The notes below the pieces were generated by a model. That model searched no databases. It was not told the DNA's origin and saw nothing but the letters and a program-made list of their open reading frames with translations. Of a DNA stretch of 36,274 nt, positions 19,073 to 28,729 are shown piece after piece. Position 1 is the stretch's first letter; each line of letters begins with the position of its first letter. A program made the position numbers and the translations under genes. This DNA comes from an uncultured Photobacterium sp. Lineage in GTDB: Bacteria; Pseudomonadota; Gammaproteobacteria; Enterobacterales; Vibrionaceae. The DNA is taken from positions 1-36,274 of the forward strand of contig CAMQXY010000022.1 of NCBI GenBank assembly GCA_947039005.1, in the 5' to 3' direction.

Positions 19073-20371
19073 TTATTTCGTTTGTATTAAACCAGAATTA
19101 ATATCTAACACATCTTGTTCGCTTAATGTACCTACCGCTTGCTTCAGTTGTAATTGCGCTAAAATATAACCATAACGCGCATTCGCAAGTTCACTGTTGG
19201 CAGAATATAAGCTACGGGTTGAGTTTAATACATCAACAATGGTACGAGTACCCACATCAAACCCTGCTTCAGTTGCTTCTAATGCAGATTTGGCAGAAAC
19301 CACTGATTGTTTATACGCATTAATTGAACCAATCGTTGCATTAATGTTGTTGTAGTAGTTACGTACATTTTTTACAACTAATCGGTATTGTGCTTCAAGA
19401 TTCTCACTTGCTGATACGTATTTATATTGGGCTTGTTTTACCTGAGAGGTAGTATTTCCGCCATTATAAACTGGTAAGTTAAGTTTAATGCCAGCCGTTA
19501 GGTTGCCTTGATCTGGCTTCATTTGACTACTTGTATCATCATATTGGTAACCCGACTCAAACGACAATGTTGGTAGGTGTCCAGAATCTGCCAGTGAAAT
19601 ATTATCGCGTGCAATATCTTGACCGATACGCGCAGCTAATAAGGTTAAGTTTTCAGTTTCGGCATCTTTAACCAAGTTATCGGCAGCCTGTTTGGGCTTG
19701 TTAGCTGAGAAACTCGCGGTATTTAATGGATCTAATGATGAATAAGCCTGACCAGTAATTTCACGTAATTCTTCGTAGCTATTAGCAAGGGTATTTTTCT
19801 TAACGATGATTGACGCTAATACCGTATCGTATTGTGCTTGGGCATCATAAACATCAGTGATAGCAGAAAGACCAACATCAAAGCGTTGTTTCATTTGCTC
19901 TAATTGACGACCAACCGCCGCTTTTTCTGCTTCACCAAATTTTAAATCATCTTTAGCTTTTAACACGTTAAAATACGCCGTAGAAACGCGTAAGATAAGA
20001 CCTTGTTGAGTTACCGCATAAGATGCATCGCTTTGACGTGCTTGTTTTTCTGCGATATCAAGACCAACCCAGCTAGCGCGATTGTATAATGATTGGCTTA
20101 GTGTAACACCCGCATTAAAACCGTTGTCTCTGCCATCTTTTGAATCAAGGAAGTAAGTGTTGTAGCCTGCTGAAAGGTTAATTTGTGGCAATAGTGTGCT
20201 ACGTGAAGAATTGATTGCTTCAAAAGCTGCATCTTTATCGGCCGCGGCTTTTAGAAGTTGGGGATCATTTTGCTTGGCTTGCTGATAAATCTGAGCGAGA
20301 TCATCAGCCGATGCTGATTGACTGATAGCGCCAATTGCAAGGCTAATAATGATTGGAAGCAATTTTTTCAT
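19073..20371 (-). CDS. tolC: Outer-membrane efflux channel TolC
   Basis: Trimeric outer-membrane exit duct for RND and MFS pumps and type I secretion. The 432-residue precursor has a signal peptide MKKLLPIIISLAIGAISQSA (cleaved near SASA-DD, residue 22). The mature part shows the duplicated OEP repeats: DLAQIYQQAKQNDPQL, SAGYNTYFLDSKD, and in the second half LTAGIKLNLPVYNGGNT and TRTIVDVLNSTRSLYSA. The frame is open nine codons further, but AGGAAAGG lies at the right distance from the ATG at 20371 and the signal peptide starts there. It is divergent from nudF, as in E. coli. Confidence 0.95.
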   Translation of the reverse strand: MKKLLPIIISLAIGAISQSASADDLAQIYQQAKQNDPQLLKAAADKDAAFEAINSSRSTLLPQINLSAGYNTYFLDSKDGRDNGFNAGVTLSQSLYNRASWVGLDIAEKQARQSDASYAVTQQGLILRVSTAYFNVLKAKDDLKFGEAEKAAVGRQLEQMKQRFDVGLSAITDVYDAQAQYDTVLASIIVKKNTLANSYEELREITGQAYSSLDPLNTASFSANKPKQAADNLVKDAETENLTLLAARIGQDIARDNISLADSGHLPTLSFESGYQYDDTSSQMKPDQGNLTAGIKLNLPVYNGGNTTSQVKQAQYKYVSASENLEAQYRLVVKNVRNYYNNINATIGSINAYKQSVVSAKSALEATEAGFDVGTRTIVDVLNSTRSLYSANSELANARYGYILAQLQLKQAVGTLSEQDVLDINSGLIQTK

Positions 20372-20690
20372 GGATGCCTTTCCTGGTCTTGCTGACAAAA
20401 ATGGGAATGAATAAACAGTGCAAGTGCTATTTTATCTGAAGCAGGCTTGCTTGAAACTGATCATTACGTAGTTTTACTTAATGATTAGGTTTGAACATTC
20501 AATATAGGCTCATTGTAATCGATTTAATAAACAGCGTGTCAAAAAGATACATGATATTTAATTGTTTAAACGTTAAAAGTGGAATATTACACTTAAAGTA
20601 TAAGCTGAAGGAATATAACTTAATTTTGATACTATCTTGATTGAAGTTGGTTAACTTTTAATTGATATCTCTCAGAAGAGGAGAAAAATA
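20372..20690. other. Divergent tolC/nudF intergenic region
   Basis: This 319-bp AT-rich stretch holds no convincing gene. It contains a candidate tolC promoter near 20429-20456 and an inverted repeat ATCATTA/TAATGAT (20460-20466 and 20479-20485) just upstream of it. At its right end is a strong ribosome site AGAGGAGAAA for nudF. I could not pick a clear nudF promoter. Confidence 0.6.
20429..20456 (-). promoter_or_regulatory. Candidate sigma-70 promoter of tolC
   Basis: On the minus strand TTTCAA (20451-20456) and TAAAAT (20429-20434) lie 16 bp apart, about 50 nt upstream of the tolC ATG after allowing for the start point. Confidence 0.42.
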
Positions 20691-21326
20691 ATGGAGAAAT
20701 CGTCACCTTATTCATCAACGCCATCGGCATTTAATCGTCAAGATGTTGAGCTATTATCGACCCAGACAGTGTATGACGGTTTTTTTAAAATGGTCAAATA
20801 TCGTTTACGGCATAAGCTATTTGCTGGTGGTTGGAGTGGTGAGTTTGAGCGTGAACTGTTTGAACGCGGCCATGCAGCGGCAGTATTACCGTATGATCCT
20901 ATTCTCGATAACGTGGTATTGATTGAGCAATTTCGTGTTGGTGCGATGGCGGCTAATTGTCAGCCATGGCAGTTAGAAATTGTTGCGGGTATGCTCGATC
21001 ATGACAATGAGTCACCGGAGCAAGTGGTACGCAGAGAAGCAACGGAAGAGTCGGGGTTAGTATTAGGAAAAACAGAAAAAATATCACGTTATTTATCCAG
21101 TTCTGGTGGTTGTTCTGAAGTTCTAGATATTTTTATTGGGGTGGTCGATAGTCGTTTAGCACAAGGTATTCATGGGGTGGAGAGTGAGCACGAAGATATC
21201 CGCGTCCATGTTGTTTCAAGAAAGCAGGCTTATCAATGGCTAGAATCTGGTAAAATTGAAAATGCAGCTACAATTATCGCATTACAATGGTTGCAACTAC
21301 ATTATCAACGTTTGCAGCAGGCATAA
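20691..21326 (+). CDS. nudF: ADP-ribose pyrophosphatase NudF
   Basis: Nudix hydrolase that splits ADP-ribose into AMP and ribose 5-phosphate. The 211 residues include GHAAAVLPYDP, EQFRVGA and the Nudix box at 100-123 (RREATEESGL core: R115, E116, E119, E120, G122). Between the leading Gly100 and Glu107 there are six residues rather than the canonical five (sequence GMLDHDNE), a one-residue insertion in the loop. The C-terminal HEDIRVHVV and KIENAATIIALQWLQLH match E. coli NudF closely. It heads the nudF-yqiB-cpdA-yqiA-parE cluster, with a strong AGAGGAG ribosome site. Confidence 0.94.
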   Translation: MEKSSPYSSTPSAFNRQDVELLSTQTVYDGFFKMVKYRLRHKLFAGGWSGEFERELFERGHAAAVLPYDPILDNVVLIEQFRVGAMAANCQPWQLEIVAGMLDHDNESPEQVVRREATEESGLVLGKTEKISRYLSSSGGCSEVLDIFIGVVDSRLAQGIHGVESEHEDIRVHVVSRKQAYQWLESGKIENAATIIALQWLQLHYQRLQQA

Positions 21327-21358
21327 AATAAATTATTGTATAATCCTAGGGGAATGAT

Positions 21359-21787
21359 TTGAATAAAAGGTATACTGTTGATTTAACAAGCCTAATGCGC
21401 TTGTATGAAACGAATTACGCTAAACTCTTACCGTTATTGCCTCGCAGTGATGACGTTGGAGATATGCAGGTATACCTCGTGTGTAATGATGCATACCAGT
21501 TAAAAATTATTGAATCGACCCGCTATACCACCGTGGTAACATTAGGTTTAGTTGATAATGATAGAGTTGTTGATTATTTAGCGCCATTATTAACGGTGCG
21601 GTTATATCATGATGCTAAAGTCGCAGAAGTGTGTGCTGTGCAGCAGATTTCTCGTCTCAAGCCAATATATGATTACCCAAACTTGCGTATGCACCAAAAA
21701 AATGAGAAACATCAAGTCAACCTTTTCTTAGGTGACTGGTTGAAGCATTGTTTACGCCACGGGCTTAGTAAACAATCCGTTTGTTAA
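21359..21787 (+). CDS. yqiB: DUF1249 protein YqiB
   Basis: Conserved gamma-proteobacterial protein of unknown function, always found in the nudF-cpdA cluster. The 142-residue product is MNKRYTVDLTSLMRLYETNY, then LLPRSDDVGDMQVYLV, YTTVVTLGL, and PNLRMHQKNEKHQVNLFLGDWLKHCL, the family's typical C-terminal block. The start is a TTG with AGGGGA five nt upstream; no ATG is available upstream in frame. It lies 32 bp after nudF and just before cpdA. No catalytic motif is evident. Confidence 0.88.
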   Translation: MNKRYTVDLTSLMRLYETNYAKLLPLLPRSDDVGDMQVYLVCNDAYQLKIIESTRYTTVVTLGLVDNDRVVDYLAPLLTVRLYHDAKVAEVCAVQQISRLKPIYDYPNLRMHQKNEKHQVNLFLGDWLKHCLRHGLSKQSVC

Positions 21788-21828
21788 TTGAACTTAATTG
21801 CTCAGACATAGACAAGGTTTTTGACGTT

Positions 21829-22653
21829 TTGCAGACCTATTCGCTGCCGCAGACCAACCCCGAAAGTGTGGTTCTTCTGCAAATTACTGACACTCATTTG
21901 TTTGCCAATGGTTCCGGCTCTTTGCTTGGTGTGGCAACCAAAGATAGTTTTCATGCCGTGCTTGATGGGGTAGATACTGCTGCGTGTCATTTTGACGCTA
22001 TCGTTGCTACGGGGGATATTTCTCAAGACCACACCCCTTATTCTTATCAGCGTTTTGCTGACGGTATTTCACGCTGGTCACAACCGTGTTTTTGGTTACC
22101 TGGCAACCATGATTTTCAGCCGACGATGCAATCCATTTTACCGAGTGAGCAAATTAAGCCACAGCAGCAGGTATTAGTGGGTGATCATTGGCAGATGATT
22201 TTACTCGATAGCCAAGTGCAAGGTGTGCCACATGGTGAACTAAGCGCTGCACAGTTAGTATTATTAGATGCAGCTCTTGTACGTTATCCTGATCGACATG
22301 CTTTAATTTTATTGCATCATCATCCGCTTGAAGCGGGGAGTGCGTGGTTAGATCAACACCAACTACATAGCAATAGCGGCTTATGGGATGTGATTGATCG
22401 TCATCCTCAAGTGAAAGCGGTATTATGTGGTCATATTCATCAAGATTTAGATCGTACTTATCATGGTGTACGTGTACTTGCGACACCATCAACTTGTATT
22501 CAGTTTATGCCTGATTCTGATGATTTTGCATTAGATCATAATAATCCCGGTTGGCGTTATTTAGAATTGACTAAAGATGGATGTATTATAACCAGTGTGC
22601 ATCGTATTAGTGGTGATCAATTTAAACCAAAACTTGATGCGGTAGGTTACTGA
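21829..22653 (+). CDS. cpdA: 3',5'-cyclic-AMP phosphodiesterase CpdA
   Basis: Metallophosphoesterase that hydrolyses cAMP to AMP, lowering CRP signalling. All calcineurin-like motifs are present: QITDTHLF, ATGDISQD, LPGNHDF, LLHHHPL and CGHIHQDLD. The start is uncertain: the frame is open to a TTG at 21781, overlapping yqiB by 7 nt and without a ribosome site, giving 290 residues. The TTG at 21829 has AAGG 11 nt upstream and gives 274, very near E. coli CpdA (275), so I prefer it. The gene overlaps yqiA by 3 nt at its end (TGATG), so translation is coupled. Confidence 0.9.
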   Translation: MQTYSLPQTNPESVVLLQITDTHLFANGSGSLLGVATKDSFHAVLDGVDTAACHFDAIVATGDISQDHTPYSYQRFADGISRWSQPCFWLPGNHDFQPTMQSILPSEQIKPQQQVLVGDHWQMILLDSQVQGVPHGELSAAQLVLLDAALVRYPDRHALILLHHHPLEAGSAWLDQHQLHSNSGLWDVIDRHPQVKAVLCGHIHQDLDRTYHGVRVLATPSTCIQFMPDSDDFALDHNNPGWRYLELTKDGCIITSVHRISGDQFKPKLDAVGY

Positions 22654-23231
22654 TGCCATCGTTATTGATTTATTTACATGGGTTTAATAGTTCGCCATTG
22701 TCATTGAAAGCCCAACAAATGATAGCCTATTGTCGTGAATATCGACCAGATATAAAAGTGATTGCACCTCAATTACCGAGTTATCCGGCAAAAGCGAGTC
22801 AATATTTGGCACAGCTGATTGAACAATATAATGATCACTATACAATCGGTGTTGTCGGTAGTTCTTTAGGGGGCTATTTAAGTGCTTGGCTTAGTGAGCG
22901 TTATCAGTTGTCGGCAGTGTTAGTTAACCCTGCTGTTAAGCCTTATCAACTACTAGTTGATTATCTTGGGCCGCAACAGAATCCTTATAGCGGTGAAAAC
23001 TATGTGTTGGAAACTCAGCATATTGATGAGCTAAAAGCACTTGAAGTGATAGACATCACTCAACCACAACGGTTATGGGTGTTGTTACAGCAAGGTGATG
23101 AAGTACTTGATTATCGCCAAGCAGCATTAAAATATGCACACTGCAAGCTAACAATAGAAGCTAATGGTGATCATAGTTTTTGTCATTTTGAACGTTTTCC
23201 CGCCACCATTATTCAATTCTTAGGGTTATAG
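22653..23231 (+). CDS. yqiA: Alpha/beta-hydrolase esterase YqiA
   Basis: Cytosolic esterase of the UPF0227 type, active on short acyl esters and palmitoyl-CoA in E. coli; its physiological substrate is unknown. The 192 residues begin MPSLLIYLHGFNSSPLSLKA (oxyanion-region HGF), with the nucleophile elbow GSSLGGYL (Ser in GxSxG near residue 70), the acid in QQGDEVLDYRQA and the catalytic His in NGDHSFCHFERF. Length equals E. coli YqiA (193). Its ATG overlaps the cpdA stop. parE follows after 215 bp rather than immediately. Confidence 0.92.
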   Translation: MPSLLIYLHGFNSSPLSLKAQQMIAYCREYRPDIKVIAPQLPSYPAKASQYLAQLIEQYNDHYTIGVVGSSLGGYLSAWLSERYQLSAVLVNPAVKPYQLLVDYLGPQQNPYSGENYVLETQHIDELKALEVIDITQPQRLWVLLQQGDEVLDYRQAALKYAHCKLTIEANGDHSFCHFERFPATIIQFLGL

Positions 23232-23350
23232 TCTGAGTTATCTGTTCATTGAGTGACGAGATAGGCTACCCTATAAATCAAGTTATGTGCATTAGCATAA
23301 AATCGACACCCTGTTTATGTCCCTTTTCATGACGACAGAAAAGAGACTCG

Positions 23351-23370
23351 ACTCACTGAATGTGAGTTTT
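23351..23370 (+). terminator. Weak hairpin after yqiA
   Basis: ACTCAC-TGAAT-GTGAGT followed by TTTT gives a 6-bp stem with a short T-tract, between yqiA and parE. It may attenuate read-through rather than stop it. Confidence 0.35.
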
Positions 23371-23384
23371 CCGCTGACTCCCTC

Positions 23385-23413
23385 TTGACAACATTGCGAG
23401 GGTTTCTGACTAT
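23385..23413 (+). promoter_or_regulatory. Possible parE promoter
   Basis: A consensus TTGACA (23385-23390) is followed 17 bp later by GACTAT (23408-23413), a mediocre -10. A transcript from here would have a leader of roughly 25-30 nt before the ATG at 23447. Confidence 0.35.
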
Positions 23414-23446
23414 TGTTTGCAAAATTTTCCCGTAAATTTCCGTGAT

Positions 23447-25330
23447 ATGACAGATCAAAGCTATAACGCTGGAGCCATTGAGGTTCTAAATGGCCTTGAG
23501 CCAGTACGCCGCCGTCCAGGTATGTATACCGATACGGTAAGACCTAACCACCTTGGTCAAGAAGTTATCGATAACAGTGTCGATGAAGCCTTGGCTGGAC
23601 ATGCTCGTAAAGTAGAAGTCATTCTTTATGCCGATCAATCATTAGAAGTGATTGATGATGGCCGTGGTATGCCAGTAGATATTCATCCAGAAGAAGGAGT
23701 TTCTGGGGTAGAGCTTATCCTCTGTAAATTGCATGCCGGAGGTAAATTCTCGGGCAAAAACTACCAATTTTCAGGTGGTTTGCATGGGGTAGGTATTTCC
23801 GTTGTTAACGCCCTTTCTGATCGGGTTGAAGTGACCGTAAAACGTGACGGTCAGGTTTATCAAATCGCGTTTGAAAACGGCGATAAAGTCTCTGAATTAG
23901 AAGTTATCGGTACTTGTGGTCGTCGTGCAAAAGGCACCAAGGTTCATTTTTGGCCAAATCCTAAATATTTTGATAGTGCTAAATTTTCCGTTACCCGTCT
24001 TAAAAGTAATTTAAAAGCTAAAGCGGTTTTATGTCCTGGCTTAGAAGTTGTATTCACTAATAAAATCACTGATGAAACAATCACATGGTGTTATGAAGAC
24101 GGCTTAAAAGATTATTTAGCTGAAGGCGTTAAGGGTTATACGTTACTTCCTGAAGAACCATTTACTGGCGTTTTTAGTGGTGTAACAGAAGCAGCGGATT
24201 GGGCGCTATTATGGCTGCCTGAAGGTGGAGAGCTAATTACTGAAAGTTACGTTAACCTGATTCCAACTGCGCAAGGTGGTACTCATGTTAACGGTCTACG
24301 CCAAGGTTTGCTGGATGCGATGCGTGAATTCTGTGAGTTCCGTAATTTGTTGCCGCGTGGGGTAAAACTTACCGCTGATGACATCTGGGATCGCTGTGCA
24401 TACGTATTATCAGTGAAAATGCAGGATCCACAGTTTGCTGGTCAAACCAAAGAACGCTTATCGTCACGTCAATGTGCGGCATTTGTTTCAGGTGTAGTGA
24501 AAGATGCCTTTAGTTTATGGCTTAATGAACGTCCACAGCTGGCGGAGTTATTAGCTGAAGTCTGTATTGCTAATGCCCATCGACGTATGCGTGCCAGCAA
24601 GAAAGTGGTGCGTAAGAAAATTGCCTCAGGTCCTGCTTTACCGGGTAAATTAGCCGATTGTTCGCAGCAAGATCTAAACCGAACAGAATTGTTCTTAGTG
24701 GAAGGTGACTCGGCAGGCGGTTCAGCGAAACAAGCTCGCGATCGTATGTTCCAAGCTATCATGCCATTACGCGGTAAGATATTGAATACGTGGGAAGTAT
24801 CATCTGATCAAGTACTTGCATCAGAAGAAGTCCATAATATTTCAATCGCATTAGGTATTGATCCTGATAGTGATGATTTAAGTGGTCTACGCTACGGTAA
24901 AATCTGTGTTCTTGCCGATGCGGACTCCGATGGACTGCATATCGCGACGTTATTATGTGCCTTGTTTATGAAGCACTTTGAAGCGTTAGTACGAGCAGGG
25001 CATATATTTATCGCGATGCCACCCCTTTACCGTATCGATTTGGGTAAAGAGGTCTTTTATGCACTGGATGAATCAGAAAAAAATGCCATTCTGGAGCGTT
25101 TAAAAGGCAAGCGCGGTAAGATCAACGTGCAGCGCTTTAAAGGTCTGGGTGAAATGAACCCACTGCAATTACGTGAAACTACCATGGATCCTAATACCCG
25201 TCGTTTGGTTCAACTTACTATTGATGATGATAGTGAAACCAATGAAATGATGGATATGCTGCTCGGTAAAAAGCGTGCAGAAGATCGTCGCCATTGGCTA
25301 CAAAGCAAAGGCGATATGGCGGAAGTGTAA
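23447..25330 (+). CDS. parE: DNA topoisomerase IV subunit B
   Basis: ATPase subunit of topoisomerase IV, which decatenates daughter chromosomes with ParC. The 627-residue protein begins MTDQSYNAGAIEVLNGLEPV. The GHKL ATPase follows (DNSVDEALAGHA with the catalytic Glu, DDGRGMPVD, GGLHGVGISVVNALS), then the transducer with its QTKERL segment. The TOPRIM domain has EGDSAGGSAKQARDR and DADSDGLHIATLL, and the tail RFKGLGEMNPLQLRETTMD is conserved. The frame is open from a TTG at 23417, but homology begins at the ATG at 23447. Length fits E. coli ParE (630). Confidence 0.97.
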   Translation: MTDQSYNAGAIEVLNGLEPVRRRPGMYTDTVRPNHLGQEVIDNSVDEALAGHARKVEVILYADQSLEVIDDGRGMPVDIHPEEGVSGVELILCKLHAGGKFSGKNYQFSGGLHGVGISVVNALSDRVEVTVKRDGQVYQIAFENGDKVSELEVIGTCGRRAKGTKVHFWPNPKYFDSAKFSVTRLKSNLKAKAVLCPGLEVVFTNKITDETITWCYEDGLKDYLAEGVKGYTLLPEEPFTGVFSGVTEAADWALLWLPEGGELITESYVNLIPTAQGGTHVNGLRQGLLDAMREFCEFRNLLPRGVKLTADDIWDRCAYVLSVKMQDPQFAGQTKERLSSRQCAAFVSGVVKDAFSLWLNERPQLAELLAEVCIANAHRRMRASKKVVRKKIASGPALPGKLADCSQQDLNRTELFLVEGDSAGGSAKQARDRMFQAIMPLRGKILNTWEVSSDQVLASEEVHNISIALGIDPDSDDLSGLRYGKICVLADADSDGLHIATLLCALFMKHFEALVRAGHIFIAMPPLYRIDLGKEVFYALDESEKNAILERLKGKRGKINVQRFKGLGEMNPLQLRETTMDPNTRRLVQLTIDDDSETNEMMDMLLGKKRAEDRRHWLQSKGDMAEV

Positions 25331-25359
25331 TTCACCCCACCCATATCTCATTTTTAAAT

Positions 25360-25380
25360 CGGCAAACATTATGTTTGCCG
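25360..25380 (+). repeat. Intercistronic hairpin between parE and parC
   Basis: CGGCAAACAT-T-ATGTTTGCCG is a perfect 10-bp inverted repeat with a one-base centre in the 81-bp parE-parC gap. No T-tract follows, so it looks like a stability or processing element rather than a terminator. Confidence 0.5.
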
Positions 25381-25411
25381 AATCGCATTATTTAAGACGG
25401 ATTATCTCACG

Positions 25412-27691
25412 ATGACTGATGTCTCTATGGATGGCGTTGAACAGCTTCCACTTAGAAAGTTTACTGAAGACGCTTATTTAAACTACTCCATGTATGTAAT
25501 TATGGATCGTGCCTTACCTTTTATTGGTGACGGCTTAAAACCAGTACAACGTCGTATTATTTATGCGATGTCAGAGTTAGGTTTGAGTGCCACTGCAAAA
25601 TATAAAAAATCAGCACGTACTGTCGGTGACGTATTAGGTAAATTCCATCCACACGGCGACTCGGCGTGTTATGAAGCGATGGTACTAATGGCACAGCCTT
25701 TCTCTTACCGTTATCCGTTAGTGGATGGGCAAGGTAACTGGGGTGCGCCTGATGATCCAAAATCTTTTGCTGCAATGCGTTATACCGAATCTCGTTTATC
25801 GCGTTTTTCAGAAATATTATTAGCTGAAATAAATCAAGGCACAGCAGACTGGGTACCTAACTTTGACGGTACTATGCTTGAGCCTAAAATGCTGCCAGCA
25901 CGATTACCGCACATTTTATTAAATGGTATTACCGGTATTGCAGTAGGTATGGCAACCGATATTCCACCGCATAATGTGCGTGAAGTCGCTAATGCTGCAG
26001 TGCATATGATCGATAATCCGAATGCTGATCTTGAACAACTGATGATGTTTGTTCAAGGTCCAGATTATCCGACTGAAGCTGAAATTATCACTTCAAAATC
26101 TGATTTGCAGAAGATGTATGCTACGGGTCGTGGCAGTATTAGAATGCGTGCGATTTGGCATAAAGAAAACGGTGATATTATTATTACTGCGCTGCCTCAT
26201 CAGACGTCAGGTGCCAAATTATTGGAGCAAATTGCCGCGCAAATGCGTGCTAAAAAGCTGCCAATGGTCGAAGATTTACGTGATGAATCTGATCATGAAA
26301 ATCCAACCCGAATCGTGATAGTGCCTCGTACAAATCGGATTGATTGTGATCAATTGATGAATCACTTATTCGCTTCGACAGATTTAGAAAAAAGTTTCCG
26401 TGCTAACATCAATATGCTGGGTTTAGATGGTCGTCCACAAGTGAAAGGCTTAGTGACTATCATTAAAGAATGGCTCGAGTATCGTCGTAATACGGTCCGT
26501 CGTCGTTTGCAGTATCGTTTAGATAAAGTGATTGCGCGATTACATATTTTAGAAGGCTTATTAGCGGCGTATTTAAATATTGATGAAGTGATTGAGATCA
26601 TTCGTAGTGAAGATGATCCGAAAGCAGAATTAATGTCTCGCTTTGATTTAAGTGTTACTCAAGCTGATGCTATTTTAGAAATAAAACTGCGTCAATTAGC
26701 CAAGCTTGAAGAGATTAAGATCCGTGGTGAATTAGACGAATTAGCTAAAGAGCGCGATCAGCTTGAAAAGTTATTAGGTTCTGAGCGTCGTTTAAATACC
26801 TTGATTAAAAAAGAAATTATCGCTGATGCTGAAAAGTATGGCGATGATCGTCGTTCTCCATTGGTTGAACGAGCAGAAGCAAAAGCATTAACAGAGCGTG
26901 ATTTAATTCCAAGTGAAACCATTACGGTAGTGCTGTCTGAAAAAGGTTGGATCCGTCATGCCAAAGGGCATGAGGTTGATCCTAATACACTGAATTATAA
27001 ATCAGGGGATAATTATCTTGCCCATGCGCGTGGTAAGAGTAATCAGCCTGCTATTTTCCTCAGTTCAGATGGTCGTAGTTATGCGCTTGAATCGCATAGT
27101 CTACCGTCAGCACGTAGCCAAGGTGAACCTATTACAGGTCGTCTAAATCTGACTCCTGGCACCAATATGCGTCAGGTAATGATGGCGGATGATAATCAAT
27201 TATGGCTAATGGCATCGGATGCTGGCTATGGTTTCATTTGTAAAAGCAGTGACATGGTTTCTAAAAATAAGAGCGGTAAAGCCTTATTAACCGTACCTGA
27301 AAAAGCACTGGTATTACCGCCTCAACCGATTGCTGATATTGATAATGATCAGATTATGGCGATCACCAATGAAGGTCGAATGTTATTATTCCCAATTAAA
27401 GATTTACCGCAATTAGGTAAAGGTAAGGGTAATAAGATCATTAATATTCCATCGGCACGCGCGAAAGCCCGCGAAGAGTTTTTATCGTACTTAATGGTGA
27501 TCACTGCCGATAGCCATGTCACCTTGTATGCGGGTAAACGTAAGTTAGGTCTTAAACCTAATGATCTTGAAAACTTTCGCGGTGAGCGAGGTCGTCGAGG
27601 TTCAATGTTGCCACGTGGATTGCAACGTGTGACTGAGATTGAAATTGATTCACCACAAACTCTCAGTGATGATCAATTAACGGATAGTTAA
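25412..27691 (+). CDS. parC: DNA topoisomerase IV subunit A
   Basis: DNA breakage-reunion subunit of topoisomerase IV. The 759 residues carry the catalytic Tyr124 in [11 protein letters not shown] and the quinolone region [13 protein letters not shown]. Ser84 and Glu88 there correspond to E. coli Ser80 and Glu84, that is, the wild-type, quinolone-susceptible residues. [17 protein letters not shown] and the coiled region [20 protein letters not shown] follow, then the C-terminal beta-pinwheel blades ([30 protein letters not shown]). It lies 81 bp after parE and ends at a clear terminator. Confidence 0.97.
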   Translation: MTDVSMDGVEQLPLRKFTEDAYLNYSMYVIMDRALPFIGDGLKPVQRRIIYAMSELGLSATAKYKKSARTVGDVLGKFHPHGDSACYEAMVLMAQPFSYRYPLVDGQGNWGAPDDPKSFAAMRYTESRLSRFSEILLAEINQGTADWVPNFDGTMLEPKMLPARLPHILLNGITGIAVGMATDIPPHNVREVANAAVHMIDNPNADLEQLMMFVQGPDYPTEAEIITSKSDLQKMYATGRGSIRMRAIWHKENGDIIITALPHQTSGAKLLEQIAAQMRAKKLPMVEDLRDESDHENPTRIVIVPRTNRIDCDQLMNHLFASTDLEKSFRANINMLGLDGRPQVKGLVTIIKEWLEYRRNTVRRRLQYRLDKVIARLHILEGLLAAYLNIDEVIEIIRSEDDPKAELMSRFDLSVTQADAILEIKLRQLAKLEEIKIRGELDELAKERDQLEKLLGSERRLNTLIKKEIIADAEKYGDDRRSPLVERAEAKALTERDLIPSETITVVLSEKGWIRHAKGHEVDPNTLNYKSGDNYLAHARGKSNQPAIFLSSDGRSYALESHSLPSARSQGEPITGRLNLTPGTNMRQVMMADDNQLWLMASDAGYGFICKSSDMVSKNKSGKALLTVPEKALVLPPQPIADIDNDQIMAITNEGRMLLFPIKDLPQLGKGKGNKIINIPSARAKAREEFLSYLMVITADSHVTLYAGKRKLGLKPNDLENFRGERGRRGSMLPRGLQRVTEIEIDSPQTLSDDQLTDS

Positions 27692-27710
27692 TTTCGGCTA
27701 TACATACAAT

Positions 27711-27738
27711 AAAGCCCTCATATTTATGAGGGTTTTTT
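27711..27738 (+). terminator. Terminator after parC
   Basis: AAAGCCCTCAT-ATTT-ATGAGGGTTTTTT has a 7-bp stem and a T6 run, 20 bp after the parC stop. Confidence 0.88.
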
Positions 27739-27855
27739 AATGGTTTATTTGCGTCAATTGTGCTGCTGTCGCTTGAGTTGTCGATACACATAACAAGTGT
27801 AATTTTCCTTGCGGTGGGTATACTAGCGCACACTTGTACGCTGAGGAGTGTTTGA

Positions 27856-28581
27856 ATGATTTATATTTTACGCATGATTGCGATCGCAATTTTTGCGATT
27901 GTGACCTTTGTCTTTGGCTGTGGTTATTGTTTATTTAGTCCACGTAATCCCAAACATGTTTATACTTTTGGGCGACTTTTTAGCAAAATGTCACGTATTG
28001 TTGGCATTAAACTAGAGATCCGTTATGCGGAAGGTGCTGAGCAAGTCGGCCCTGCGGTTTATATTGCTAACCATCAAAATACTTATGATTTATTTACCGT
28101 TTCAGGTGCAATTATGCAGCGTACAGTCACCGTCGGTAAAAAAAGTTTAGTCTGGATCCCATTGTTTGGGCAGCTATACTGGATCACCGGTAACATTCTA
28201 ATTGATCGTGCAAATCGCAGTAAAGCGGTAGGCACTATTGGTCAGGTTGTTGATAAAATTAAAAAAAATAAAGTGTCAGTGTGGATGTTTCCAGAAGGTA
28301 CGCGCTCTCGTGGTCGTGGTTTATTACCTTTTAAAACGGGTGCATTTCATGCTGCCATTGGTGCTCAAGTACCGATTGTACCGATTGTGTGTAGCTCAAC
28401 CGATAAGGTAAAACTTAATCGTTGGGATAACGGGTTAGTGATTGTTGAGGTGATGAAGCCGATTGCGACTGTTGGTTTAGGTAAAGAAGATGTACGTAAC
28501 CTACTAACCCAGAGTCGTAAACTAATGGCCGTTAAACTTGAAGAATTAGATCAAGAAGTTGCTCAGCGTAATAAACATTAA
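27856..28581 (+). CDS. plsC: 1-acyl-sn-glycerol-3-phosphate acyltransferase PlsC
   Basis: Inner-membrane enzyme that acylates lysophosphatidic acid at sn-2 to phosphatidic acid, the step after PlsY (also in this window). The 241 residues have an N-terminal membrane segment (about 4-24) and the acyltransferase blocks NHQNTYD (catalytic His and Asp, about 73-79), GNILIDRANR and FPEGTRSRGRG (about 150-160), then VPIVPIVCSS. Length fits E. coli PlsC (245). GAGGAG lies 9 nt upstream of the ATG. plsC also follows parC in E. coli. Confidence 0.95.
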   Translation: MIYILRMIAIAIFAIVTFVFGCGYCLFSPRNPKHVYTFGRLFSKMSRIVGIKLEIRYAEGAEQVGPAVYIANHQNTYDLFTVSGAIMQRTVTVGKKSLVWIPLFGQLYWITGNILIDRANRSKAVGTIGQVVDKIKKNKVSVWMFPEGTRSRGRGLLPFKTGAFHAAIGAQVPIVPIVCSSTDKVKLNRWDNGLVIVEVMKPIATVGLGKEDVRNLLTQSRKLMAVKLEELDQEVAQRNKH

Positions 28582-28637
28582 GCGTGTTTATTTAAAGCTT
28601 AATAATTATAGCTAAAAGATATAACATGAGCATCATT

Positions 28638-28677
28638 AACAAGGACATGTTTTATAAACATGTCCTTGTTTTGTTTT
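28638..28677 (+). terminator. Strong terminator after plsC
   Basis: A perfect 15-bp stem (28638-28652 with 28656-28670, sequence AACAAGGACATGTTT) has a 3-nt loop and is followed by TTGTTTT. Confidence 0.88.
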
Positions 28678-28729
28678 ATTGTTAGCCAATAACAGTAAGC
28701 AATATTTTATATAAAAGTAGAAGATAATC

